Below the pieces are notes generated by a model. It did not search any database and was not told the DNA's origin. It saw only the letters and a program-made list of their open reading frames with translations. Made by a program: the position numbers and the translations under genes. A stretch of 64,000 nucleotides of DNA from Flavobacteriaceae bacterium UBA2765 (GTDB taxonomy: Bacteria > Bacteroidota > Bacteroidia > Flavobacteriales > Flavobacteriaceae): positions 103,042 to 167,041 of the forward strand of contig DEIV01000044.1 of the NCBI GenBank assembly GCA_002352665.1. Direction: 5' to 3'. This document shows, piece by piece, positions 8,920 through 16,971 of this stretch. Positions within the stretch are counted from its first letter, which is position 1. Each line of letters starts with the position of its first letter.

Positions 8920-10431
8920 TTATTTAGGCATTTCAGGCAATGACCAACCCTCTCTATAGGTATGTTTGATAAGCTCCTGAGAATAATCAACGGCATTCAT
9001 GGGCTCCGTCCAATCCTTATTAAAGGTTGGGTGACCATCATGAATCTTAAATCCGTCTTTTATTACAGTTTTAATTTCTTCGTTAGCATTTATATTGGTG
9101 AACTTCATATTTTGACCATCCCACTCCAATACCTTATTCAAAGCTTGAAGACGTACGGCAAGCACACCCATAACTACCATTTCATTGAAAGGTCCTGCCT
9201 CAGCAAAATCTGAAGTACAAGGTTTTCTACTCTCAGGACTTTCTTTACAGGCTCTTACCCAGTCCATTTCATGAGCACCTTCATTCCATGATAATTTCAA
9301 TTCTTCTTCTACTCTTCTTTCAGTCTTCGCTACTGAAATTTTCCTTCCGGAAAGCAATTCCGGTTGAACACCATAACAACCTACATGAAGAATATCTTTA
9401 GAACCATAAAAATAGGTACCTCCACCATGTTTATTTGGATCTTTTCCTCCAGGCCAATTCTCTGGTAATTCAGGTTTAATACCACCATCATACCAATGTA
9501 CATCTACCTCAGGTAGTTTCATCTTCCCTTTTCTTCCTCTAGCCGGGAAAGTCAACTTAGCTGCTTGAGATACGGGTGCAGAATCATTTAACAATAAAGA
9601 GGAACTTGCCTGTACTTTTGTTGGGTAGCCTAATTTTAGACCTTCAAATACCGGATGTAAAATATGACAAGCCATATCTCCTAAGGCTCCAGTGCCATAA
9701 TCCCACCATCCACGCCAGTTCCATGGGTGATAAACTTCATTAAATGGACGCATTTTAGCCGGACCTGTAAACAGATCCCAATTCAAAGTTTCAGGAACCC
9801 AATCACCTTTCTCAGGTGTATTCAATCCTTGTGGCCAAATTGGACGATCTGTAAATGATTCTACTTTTTTAACATCACCAATGGCACCACTCCAAAGAAT
9901 TTCACAAGTTTCAGCAACACCAGCACCGGAAGCACCTTGATTACCCATTTGTGTAGCAACATTATGCTTAGCCGCCAATTTTGTTAATAATCTGGACTCA
10001 TATACTGAATGTGTTAATGGTTTTTGCAAATAAACATGTTTACCCATTGTCATAGCATGAGCAGAAATAATAGCATGTGTATGATCAGCTGTTGCAACAA
10101 CTATACCGTCAATCTCTTTACCCATCTCATCAAACATTTTACGCCAGTCCCAATACTTTTTTGCTTTTGGAAATTGATCAAATGCACCTTTAGCGTATTT
10201 CCAATCAACATCGCACAGACCTACTATATTTTGTGATGATAAATGTTTTAAATTTGCTAGTCCCATACCTCCTACTCCTATACCGGCGATATTCAGTTTA
10301 TCACTTGGTGCTATATGACCTAGACCACTTACAGCAAAAGAAGGAACAATTGAAAAGGCCGCTGTTGCAGCCAAGGTTTTACCCACAAAATCTCTACGCG
10401 ACAGGGTATTATCTTTTTTTATTTCACTCAT
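8920..10431 (-). CDS. Tat-exported Gfo/Idh/MocA family oxidoreductase
   Basis: The protein has 503 residues and starts with a twin-arginine signal (SRRDFVGKTLAATAAF, arginines 12-13), so it is folded with its nucleotide cofactor in the cytoplasm and then exported. The Rossmann segment IAGIGVGGMG follows, then LQKPL in place of EKP, and a long C-terminal domain typical of the ~450-500-residue periplasmic Gfo/Idh/MocA group. Exported members are thought to carry a tightly bound cofactor. It begins 45 bases after the TIM-barrel lipoprotein gene and ends 43 bases before the DUF1080 gene, so the three should be co-transcribed. It probably acts on glycosides or 3-keto sugars in the periplasm. Confidence 0.85.
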   Translation of the reverse strand: MSEIKKDNTLSRRDFVGKTLAATAAFSIVPSFAVSGLGHIAPSDKLNIAGIGVGGMGLANLKHLSSQNIVGLCDVDWKYAKGAFDQFPKAKKYWDWRKMFDEMGKEIDGIVVATADHTHAIISAHAMTMGKHVYLQKPLTHSVYESRLLTKLAAKHNVATQMGNQGASGAGVAETCEILWSGAIGDVKKVESFTDRPIWPQGLNTPEKGDWVPETLNWDLFTGPAKMRPFNEVYHPWNWRGWWDYGTGALGDMACHILHPVFEGLKLGYPTKVQASSSLLLNDSAPVSQAAKLTFPARGRKGKMKLPEVDVHWYDGGIKPELPENWPGGKDPNKHGGGTYFYGSKDILHVGCYGVQPELLSGRKISVAKTERRVEEELKLSWNEGAHEMDWVRACKESPESRKPCTSDFAEAGPFNEMVVMGVLAVRLQALNKVLEWDGQNMKFTNINANEEIKTVIKDGFKIHDGHPTFNKDWTEPMNAVDYSQELIKHTYREGWSLPEMPK

Positions 10432-10476
10432 AATATAATTATTTTTAATTTGGTTAGATTTAATACTTATATAAGA

Positions 10477-11454
10477 TTATTGTTTTCCGATTTTAACTAA
10501 CAAATCTCTAGTATGCTTGATACCTTCCAATTCACTCAACCTGCCACCTTCATACTCCACACCAATAAAACCTGTATAACCTGCATCTTTTACAATCTGT
10601 AACATTTTAACATAATCGATAGTAGTTTCATTTCCATCTTCATCAAAATCATAAGATTTTGCACTTACTGCTTTTGCAAAAGGCATCATTTCTTCTACAC
10701 CTTTATATTTATCATACTCTTCAACACATTTTGCATTCCATAGCTCACCACCTTCACGTTTCAAACAGAAATTTCCAAAATCAGGAAGAACACCACAGTT
10801 TGATGCATTAACTGATTTAACTACTTCCACCAATAATGCGGCATTTGATGAAAGGTAACCATGATTTTCCACAATTACATTTATATTTTTATCAACGGCA
10901 TAAGCTGCTAATTTTGATAGACCATCAGCGGCAGTTGTTTTCCATACTTCAGGATCTGTTGTACCAAATAAATTTACTCTAATAGAATGGCAACCTAAAA
11001 AAGCCGCTGCATCTACCCATTTTTTATGATTTTCTATCGCTTCCATACGTTTCTTCTCATCAGTTGAAGCCAAGTCGCCTTCTCCATCTACCATTATCAA
11101 TAGATTATTGACATTGTGCTTTTCACTTTTTGCCTTTAGAACATGGAGTAATGAATCCATACCCATACTTTCAATTTGATTTCTATATAATTGACTAACA
11201 TATTCAATTCCCTCAAAACCAAGTGAACTGGCTTCTTTTGCAAAATCAATAGGATCTAATGTTTTTTCATCATTTATTGCTTTGTGTAAAGACCACTGAG
11301 CTAATGATAATTTAAAAAATGGTGCTTTTTCTTCCGTAGCATCGGTTTTAACTTCTTCGGATTTTTTTTCTTGATTTTTACACGAAATTATAAAAAGTAA
11401 AATTGTGGTTAAAAAAAAAGTTCCTTTTAAAATTTTTGACAGGTTTGATTTCAT
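10477..11454 (-). CDS. Exported sugar phosphate isomerase/epimerase-like TIM-barrel lipoprotein
   Basis: The protein has 325 residues and a lipoprotein signal (FIISC, Cys25). The mature part matches the xylose-isomerase-like / AP-endonuclease-2 TIM barrel: FKLSLAQWSLH at the first strand, GFEGIEYVSQ, SIRVNLFG, IVENHGYLS with a metal-ligand Glu, GVLPDFGNF with Asp, and a last strand FIGVEYEGG with another Glu. These acidic residues and His form the divalent-metal site. Exported members of this family are regular neighbours of DUF1080 and Gfo/Idh/MocA genes and are implicated in handling 3-keto sugars (isomerisation, epimerisation or elimination). It is the first gene of the minus-strand operon. 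Confidence 0.8.
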   Translation of the reverse strand: MKSNLSKILKGTFFLTTILLFIISCKNQEKKSEEVKTDATEEKAPFFKLSLAQWSLHKAINDEKTLDPIDFAKEASSLGFEGIEYVSQLYRNQIESMGMDSLLHVLKAKSEKHNVNNLLIMVDGEGDLASTDEKKRMEAIENHKKWVDAAAFLGCHSIRVNLFGTTDPEVWKTTAADGLSKLAAYAVDKNINVIVENHGYLSSNAALLVEVVKSVNASNCGVLPDFGNFCLKREGGELWNAKCVEEYDKYKGVEEMMPFAKAVSAKSYDFDEDGNETTIDYVKMLQIVKDAGYTGFIGVEYEGGRLSELEGIKHTRDLLVKIGKQ

Positions 11455-11512
11455 AAGATATAAATTTAGTAGCCTAAAGTTAAAATTTTTAATTTAAATA
11501 GTCCGTAAAAAT

Positions 11513-11520
11513 CAAATCTA
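11513..11520 (-). promoter_or_regulatory. Candidate -7 element (TAGATTTG) for the TIM-barrel/Gfo/DUF1080 operon
   Basis: The minus strand reads TAGATTTG, a full match to the flavobacterial TAnnTTTG -7 element, 59 bases before the start codon at 11454. No TTG is found at the usual 17-23-base distance, so the call rests on the -7 box and position. Confidence 0.45.
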
Positions 11521-11686
11521 TTTTTCTTTGGGTATAAGTCCGACCATAATAGTTGTTTCTTTAAAATACGAACTTTAATAAATTTAGTAAATTTAATCAC
11601 TCAAAAGTGTGTGATATGTAAAAATATTGCAGTATTATTATACATTATAAAAAATTTACTTTTTTTAATTAAATAGTATCAGATTA

Positions 11687-13384
11687 ATGAATATTGAACA
11701 AAATTATGACGCCATAGTAATTGGAACAGGTATTAGCGGTGGCTGGGCAGCAAAAGAACTATGCGAAAACGGATTAAAAACTTTGGTTTTAGAACGTGGT
11801 CCAATGGTAACTCATATTAAAGATTATCCCACCATGCATATGGATCCGTGGGATTTTGAATTACATGGAAAAAGTTCGATCGAAGATAAAAAAAAACAAC
11901 TCAAACAAAGCAGAACAGGCTATACCACAAGACCCGAACATAGACATTGGTTTGTTAATGATCTTGAGCATCCATATAATGAAACCAAACGTTTTGATTG
12001 GATGAGGGGCTATCAAGTGGGTGGTCGTTCTATAACATGGGGTAGACAAAGCTATAGATTGAGTGATTTGGATTTTACTGCCAATATTAAGGATGGACAT
12101 GGAGTTGATTGGCCTATCAGATATAAAGATATTGCCCCTTGGTATGATTATGTTGAAAGTTATATTGGCGTGAGTGGAGAAAAATTAGGATTACCACATT
12201 TGCCAGATGGGGTATTTTCTCCTCCTATGGAATTAAATTGTGTTGAAACGCTTTTAAAAGAAAAATTAGCAAGTAATTATAATGATAGGGTACTTACCAT
12301 TGGTAGAACTGCCCATTTAACAGGAGATAAAAAACATACTGGTAGATCAAACTGTCAATTTAGAGATAGATGTATGAGAGGTTGCCCTTTCGGGGGATAT
12401 TTTAGTAGTAATTCTTCAACATTACCTGCCGCTGAAATCACAGGTAATATGACCTTAAGACCCAATTCTATTGTACATGAAATAATATATGATGATACAT
12501 TAAAAAAAGCTACAGGTGTAAAGGTTATTGATACTGAAACTAAAGAAAATTTAATTTTTAATGCTACAATTATTTTTAATTGTGCGTCCACTATAGCTTC
12601 AACTTCAATTTTAATGCAATCAAAATCTGATAGATTTCCTAATGGATTAGGTAATGATTCTGGTGAATTAGGACATAATATTATGGACCATCACTTAGAT
12701 GCAGGTGCTAGTGCTTCTGTTGATGGTTATGAAGATAAATATTATAAAGGAAGGAGACCTAATGGTATATATATACCAAGATTTCGAAATTTAGGAAATA
12801 AAGCCACTGAAAAAAAAGAGTTTTTAAGAGGCTATGGCTATCAAGGAGGTGGTGGAAGAGCTGATATTTCTGAACATATTGCCGAGCTTGGATTTGGTGC
12901 TGACTTTAAAGAAAAAATATTAGAGCCAGGTGATTGGAAGATGCATTTAGGTGGCTTTGGAGAATGTTTACCTTATCATGAGAATAAAATGACCCTAGAC
13001 TATGAAAAATTAGATAATTGGGGCTTACCGACCATAACTTTTGATGCCGAATGGAAAGAAAATGAATTGAAAATGCGAGAGGATATGAAACAACAAGCCG
13101 CCGAAATGCTAAAAAATGCAGGTTTTAGAAAAATAGAAACTTTTGATAAAAGACATGCTCCCGGAATTGGCATCCATGAAATGGGAACCGCCAGAATGGG
13201 TAGAGACCCTAAAACATCTGTTTTAAATGAAAACAATCAAATCCATAATGTACCCAATGTGTATGTTACCGATGGTGCATGCATGACCTCAGCCGGATGT
13301 CAGAATCCATCTTTAACCTATATGGCCTTAACAGCTAGAGCAGCTAACCATGCGGTAAAAGAATTCAAATCTAAAAAAGCCTAA
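11687..13384 (+). CDS. GMC oxidoreductase, glucoside 3-dehydrogenase catalytic-subunit type
   Basis: This is an FAD-dependent dehydrogenase of 565 residues. The N-terminal FAD-binding fold (GTGISGGWAAKELCENG, about 13-29) and the C-terminal GMC active site are clear: H497 in IHEMGTARMG and N540 in GCQNPSLTY. Cysteines at 223, 229 and 233 form a cluster (CQFRDRCMRGC) like the Fe-S-binding region of FAD glucose dehydrogenases. The next gene, 4 bases downstream, encodes the small Tat-signal subunit that carries such enzymes across the membrane. Together they should oxidise C3 of glucosides and pass electrons to the respiratory chain. No dedicated cytochrome c subunit gene is present here. The catalytic subunit has no signal of its own, as expected for hitch-hiker export. 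Confidence 0.85.
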   Translation: MNIEQNYDAIVIGTGISGGWAAKELCENGLKTLVLERGPMVTHIKDYPTMHMDPWDFELHGKSSIEDKKKQLKQSRTGYTTRPEHRHWFVNDLEHPYNETKRFDWMRGYQVGGRSITWGRQSYRLSDLDFTANIKDGHGVDWPIRYKDIAPWYDYVESYIGVSGEKLGLPHLPDGVFSPPMELNCVETLLKEKLASNYNDRVLTIGRTAHLTGDKKHTGRSNCQFRDRCMRGCPFGGYFSSNSSTLPAAEITGNMTLRPNSIVHEIIYDDTLKKATGVKVIDTETKENLIFNATIIFNCASTIASTSILMQSKSDRFPNGLGNDSGELGHNIMDHHLDAGASASVDGYEDKYYKGRRPNGIYIPRFRNLGNKATEKKEFLRGYGYQGGGGRADISEHIAELGFGADFKEKILEPGDWKMHLGGFGECLPYHENKMTLDYEKLDNWGLPTITFDAEWKENELKMREDMKQQAAEMLKNAGFRKIETFDKRHAPGIGIHEMGTARMGRDPKTSVLNENNQIHNVPNVYVTDGACMTSAGCQNPSLTYMALTARAANHAVKEFKSKKA

Positions 13385-13388
13385 TAAA

Positions 13389-13994
13389 ATGAATAGAAGA
13401 AATGCTCTTAAAGGATTGGGATTGTCATTAGGATATGTTGTGGCTACACCTACAATATTAGGCTTACTTCAAAGTTGTCAAAATGATGTCAAAAATTTGA
13501 ACATTTGGACACCAAAGTTCTTTTCCGAAAATGAAGGAACGTTTATGAAAATTGTTATAGATTTAATTTTACCCAAAACAGATAATTTACCGGGTGCCCT
13601 TGATCTGGGTATTCCTGAATTTCTAGATCTATATTTCTTTAAAGTATACTCTGGAAAAGAACAAAAAGAAACTAAGGAAGGTCTCGAAGCAATGATGGCC
13701 GAACTTGATATTACCGAAAATAACCCTGCTGTAAATCTAAAAAAAGCAACTTTTAGTGATTTCTTAAACAAATATTTAAGAATAACAAAAGCCGAAGAAA
13801 ATGTACTGAGAGAAAACAAAAATGGAAAGGTAATTCTAGACACCCTTCAAGGGATAAGATATTTAACGGTATGGGCTTATAAAACTACTGAGGAAGTAGG
13901 CGAAAAAATATTGGCTTATGATCCAATTCCCGGCGAGCAAAAAGGTTGTATTTCTTTAAAGGAAGCTACAGGAGGAAAAGCATGGTCATTATAA
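13389..13994 (+). CDS. Gluconate 2-dehydrogenase subunit 3 family protein (small subunit of the GMC enzyme)
   Basis: The protein has 201 residues with a Tat-like signal (MNRRNALKGLGLSLGY, arginines 3-4) and a following hydrophobic stretch. The mature part, with TFMKIVIDLILPKTDNLPGA, is typical of the gluconate-2-dehydrogenase subunit 3 / glucoside 3-dehydrogenase gamma-subunit family. The small subunit has no catalytic residues; it assists folding and export of the FAD subunit. The four-base gap to the GMC gene indicates tight coupling. The DUF1080 gene follows 13 bases later, so oxidation and cleavage of the 3-keto glycoside are encoded on one transcript. Confidence 0.85.
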   Translation: MNRRNALKGLGLSLGYVVATPTILGLLQSCQNDVKNLNIWTPKFFSENEGTFMKIVIDLILPKTDNLPGALDLGIPEFLDLYFFKVYSGKEQKETKEGLEAMMAELDITENNPAVNLKKATFSDFLNKYLRITKAEENVLRENKNGKVILDTLQGIRYLTVWAYKTTEEVGEKILAYDPIPGEQKGCISLKEATGGKAWSL

Positions 13995-14007
13995 AAATTA
14001 TCTGCAT

Positions 14008-14802
14008 ATGAATTATCTAAAAATTATATTTTTGTCAGCTTGCATTATCAGTATCAGCAATTGTCAAAAAAAGCAAAAAAATCTAGAAGCTCCTTCAAAA
14101 AAATGGATTCAATTATTTAATGGAAAGGATCTAACTGATTGGACAGTAAAAATTAATGGTCACCCTTTAGGTGAAAATATCCATAATACTTTTAGAATTG
14201 AAAATAGTGTCATTAAAGTTTCTTATGACGATTACGATAAATTTGGTGAATTATATGGCCATATTTTCTATAAAAATTCCTTTTCTAATTATAGATTAAA
14301 ACTTCAATATAGGTTTGTTGGTAAACAAGCTCCCGACGGACAATCTTGGGCGACCAAGAACAGTGGTGTTATGATTCACTGCCAATCTCCTGAGAGTATG
14401 GAAATAAATCAAGGTTTTCCGGTTTCATTAGAAGTTCAATTATTGGGAGGTGTAGAAGAAGGTGTTGTACGACCTACAGGCAATCTTTGTACACCTGGAA
14501 CTCATGTCGAAATGAAAGACAAATTAATCACTGAACATTGTATCAACGCTACTTCAGAAACATATTATGATGATCAATGGATTAATTTAGAAATTGTGGT
14601 GATGAATGATACTGTTATTTCTCATATCATTAATGACAAAGAAGTAATTCGTTATTCCAAACCAACTATTGGAGGTGACTATATGCCAGACCTAAAATTC
14701 TGGAAGGATAAAGAAGGAACACCTTTAACCCATGGGTATATTTCTCTACAAAGCGAAAGTCACCCTGTAGAATTTCGTGATATAAAATTATTGGAATTAT
14801 AA
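14008..14802 (+). CDS. DUF1080 / 3-keto-disaccharide hydrolase lipoprotein (second copy)
   Basis: The protein has 264 residues with a lipoprotein signal (ISNC, Cys20). Family landmarks are WIQLFNGKDLTDWTVK at the start of the sandwich, NSGVMIHCQSPESM, the LEVQLLGG stretch, GNLCTPGTHV, and a closing PVEFRDIKLLEL. It is only distantly similar to the DUF1080 protein on the opposite strand at about 8.5 kb, so the two probably differ in substrate or cleaved bond. Being third in the GMC/small-subunit operon, it is the obvious partner that cleaves the 3-keto product. It is convergent with the saccharopine-dehydrogenase-like gene, 11 bases apart. Confidence 0.82.
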   Translation: MNYLKIIFLSACIISISNCQKKQKNLEAPSKKWIQLFNGKDLTDWTVKINGHPLGENIHNTFRIENSVIKVSYDDYDKFGELYGHIFYKNSFSNYRLKLQYRFVGKQAPDGQSWATKNSGVMIHCQSPESMEINQGFPVSLEVQLLGGVEEGVVRPTGNLCTPGTHVEMKDKLITEHCINATSETYYDDQWINLEIVVMNDTVISHIINDKEVIRYSKPTIGGDYMPDLKFWKDKEGTPLTHGYISLQSESHPVEFRDIKLLEL

Positions 14803-14813
14803 AAATAGAGGTG

Positions 14814-16184
14814 TTACCCATTTACATGATTGGGATTGTAACCCAAGTAAGGTATTTTTATTTCTTTAAATACAATTCCATAGTCCTCTAGGTTTTTTAA
14901 AATAGGTATATATACTTCTTTATTGATCGGAATCTGAACACCTGAAGTTTTTATTTTTCCGTTTAAAATTAATATAGCAGCCATAGCTACCGGCAAGCCA
15001 ACCGTTTTTGCCATAGCGGTATACCTTTGATCATCTCCTATTACTGACATACTTGATTCTATTTGACGATTTTCGCCCTGATATTCATACCCAAATTTAT
15101 GATGCATTACAATCATATCTTTGTCAGTGGCTTGCAATGCCCAACTTTCCATTAAAATCTTTTGTAAAATTTGTGCAGGAGTAGCATTTTTTAAAACTAC
15201 TTTTTTCTTAGCATTAAAAATATCCAATTCTAATAATTTTTCCCAAATAATGTCATCTTGATCAATTTTAAGATAGGAGCGTAGTTTCAATTCGACCGAA
15301 TCATTAGGATTATAAGCGAGAAATGAATTGGTAAAATCACGATAAGTCATATGTTCAGAACCTTCCAAGGTATAGCTATCATCAGTCATCCCTAATTGTA
15401 CAAACACATTCCATGCTCTTGAAAAACCTATTCGTCGGATAGTGCCTCTGTACATTGTTAGAATATCATCCAAGCTATAATCTTCAATATATTTTAAGGA
15501 GTCTCTATTGGCATAAGCTTCAAATTTACCCGCTCCATTTATACTGAGAAATTCTGTTCTTCTAAATAATTTATGGTATGGTATATATTTATAAGTTCCT
15601 TCTTGAATAAATTTTGCCGCTCCACCCTGACCGGCAACTACTACATTTCTTGGATTCCAAGTAAATTTATAATTCCATAAATTGGTATCGCTCTCAGGTG
15701 CTACAAGACCCCCCGTAAAAGATTCAAAAAGTAACATCTTGCCACCGTTATCTCTTATTTTGTCTATAATTTGCATGGCACTCATATGATCAATACCAGG
15801 GTCTAAACCTATTTCATTCAAAAAAACAAGGCCTTTCTTTTTCACTTCAGCATCTAATGCTTTCATTTCTGTAGATACATAAGATGCAGTTACCATATTT
15901 TTTTGATATTTAACACAGTCTCTGGCTACATCTATATGAAAACGTGCCGGTAACATTGAAATTACAATATCAGACTCTTGAATTGCTTTTGTTCTGGCTT
16001 CAGGCTCAAAAACATCTAACGCTATAGCCCTGCCGTTTTTATGCTTTTCAATTTTAGATTTAGCCATTTCTATGGCAACATCAGCAACTGTAATTAGTAG
16101 GTTTTCTTCAATCGATTTGTCCAGCAAATACTTTATAAGTGAAGCAGATGAACGACCGGCTCCAATGATCAATACTTTTCTCAT
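14814..16184 (-). CDS. Saccharopine dehydrogenase family protein
   Basis: The protein has 456 residues and is cytoplasmic. An N-terminal NAD(P)-binding fold (VLIIGAGRSSASLI) is followed by the saccharopine-dehydrogenase C-terminal domain (FLNEIGLDPGIDHMSAM is diagnostic, and YRGTIRRIGFS). The length and domain order match the Lys9-like (glutamate-forming) saccharopine reductase or dehydrogenase, which acts in lysine catabolism or in the aminoadipate route. Flavobacteria do not generally use aminoadipate for lysine synthesis, so lysine breakdown or a related amino-acid reaction is more likely. It stands alone on the minus strand and no partner lysine-ketoglutarate reductase gene is in the window. 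Confidence 0.8.
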   Translation of the reverse strand: MRKVLIIGAGRSSASLIKYLLDKSIEENLLITVADVAIEMAKSKIEKHKNGRAIALDVFEPEARTKAIQESDIVISMLPARFHIDVARDCVKYQKNMVTASYVSTEMKALDAEVKKKGLVFLNEIGLDPGIDHMSAMQIIDKIRDNGGKMLLFESFTGGLVAPESDTNLWNYKFTWNPRNVVVAGQGGAAKFIQEGTYKYIPYHKLFRRTEFLSINGAGKFEAYANRDSLKYIEDYSLDDILTMYRGTIRRIGFSRAWNVFVQLGMTDDSYTLEGSEHMTYRDFTNSFLAYNPNDSVELKLRSYLKIDQDDIIWEKLLELDIFNAKKKVVLKNATPAQILQKILMESWALQATDKDMIVMHHKFGYEYQGENRQIESSMSVIGDDQRYTAMAKTVGLPVAMAAILILNGKIKTSGVQIPINKEVYIPILKNLEDYGIVFKEIKIPYLGYNPNHVNG

Positions 16185-16513
16185 TTATTTAATAATAGTA
16201 AAACGAAAGTATACAATTTAGAGGAAATAATTAATAGAATTTTAAGTTTTATTTATGCTTAATGTCATGCACACTTTTTCCAGATCAGAGATCTCTAACT
16301 CTAATACCAATCTAAATATAAAACAAGTTATATAACTCATTATATTTCCACTATATAACTTTGTATTAGCCAAATGCACTTCATGAACAATTGTTGTAGT
16401 TAAACCAATTACTAAACTTTTATCTTCTTCCATAAAAAAATGATAAGTAAATAAAAATACTTTGGTACTAATTGTAAATATATAGTTAATTTTAATAAAT
16501 ATTTTTTATTACT
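16185..16513. other. Intergenic stretch without a convincing gene
   Basis: This is an AT-rich gap of 329 bases between two divergent genes. It holds one 63-codon open frame on the minus strand (16242-16433) with no recognisable domain, signal or composition to support it. No full TAnnTTTG box was found on either strand; TACTTTCG on the minus strand near 16211 is a one-base variant. Confidence 0.5.
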
Positions 16514-16885
16514 ATGAGAATAAACTTAACAATTACGTCAATTTTAGGAGCTACTGCTATAATTTTAGGGGCTTTTGGGGCACATGCTTTAAAGGAAAAA
16601 CTGGGATCGGAAGCCCTCAAGAGTTTTGAAACCGGAGTAAGATATCAAATGTATCATGTTATAGTGTTACTTTTTGTGAATACCTATACTGGATTCTCTT
16701 CAAAAATTAAAAATACCATTAGTTGGCTGTTTTTTATCGGAATTTTATTTTTTTCAGGTTCAATTTATGCCATAAGTGCAGGTGGCATTAATCCGAAACT
16801 CATCTGGTTTATAACACCGTTAGGTGGTTTGTTATTTATTGTTGGTTGGGTTTTAATGCTCCTGAACATTAATAAAATTAAATAA
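16514..16885 (+). CDS. DUF423 family small membrane protein
   Basis: The protein has 123 residues with four predicted membrane segments. It opens with the family's typical ATAIILGAFGAHALK followed by a glutamate- and lysine-rich turn, then GVRYQMYHVIVLLF, and ends with a glycine-rich TPLGGLLFIVGW helix. DUF423 proteins (YgdD in E. coli) are inner-membrane proteins without a settled function. It lies 86 bases upstream of pckA in the same direction, but pckA has its own promoter-like box, so co-transcription is uncertain. Confidence 0.85.
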   Translation: MRINLTITSILGATAIILGAFGAHALKEKLGSEALKSFETGVRYQMYHVIVLLFVNTYTGFSSKIKNTISWLFFIGILFFSGSIYAISAGGINPKLIWFITPLGGLLFIVGWVLMLLNINKIK

Positions 16886-16910
16886 CTACCCTTGAAATAA
16901 AAAAATTTCG

Positions 16911-16925
16911 CAAACGTTTTCGTTA
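16911..16925 (+). promoter_or_regulatory. LacI/PurR-like operator candidate upstream of pckA
   Basis: CAAACGTTTTCGTTA, preceded by CG, is close to the half-palindromic AAACGTTT core recognised by LacI/PurR-family repressors, with the central CG step. The same 15 bases occur on the minus strand upstream of the second gdhA (26536-26550). It lies 15 bases before the -7 box of pckA, a position where a regulator could act. Confidence 0.45.
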
Positions 16926-16939
16926 ATGATAATTTTACT

Positions 16940-16947
16940 TAATTTTG
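16940..16947 (+). promoter_or_regulatory. -7 element (TAATTTTG) for pckA
   Basis: TAATTTTG matches the flavobacterial TAnnTTTG consensus and lies 24 bases before the pckA start codon. No TTG stands at the usual upstream distance; the operator-like CAAACGTTTTCG sequence occupies that zone instead. Confidence 0.5.
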
Positions 16948-16971
16948 TCAACCATAAATTAAATTTATCTA

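Noticed and set aside
16242..16433. 63-codon open frame on the minus strand
   Set aside because: No domain, signal or neighbour support, and the translated composition is not convincing in such AT-rich DNA.
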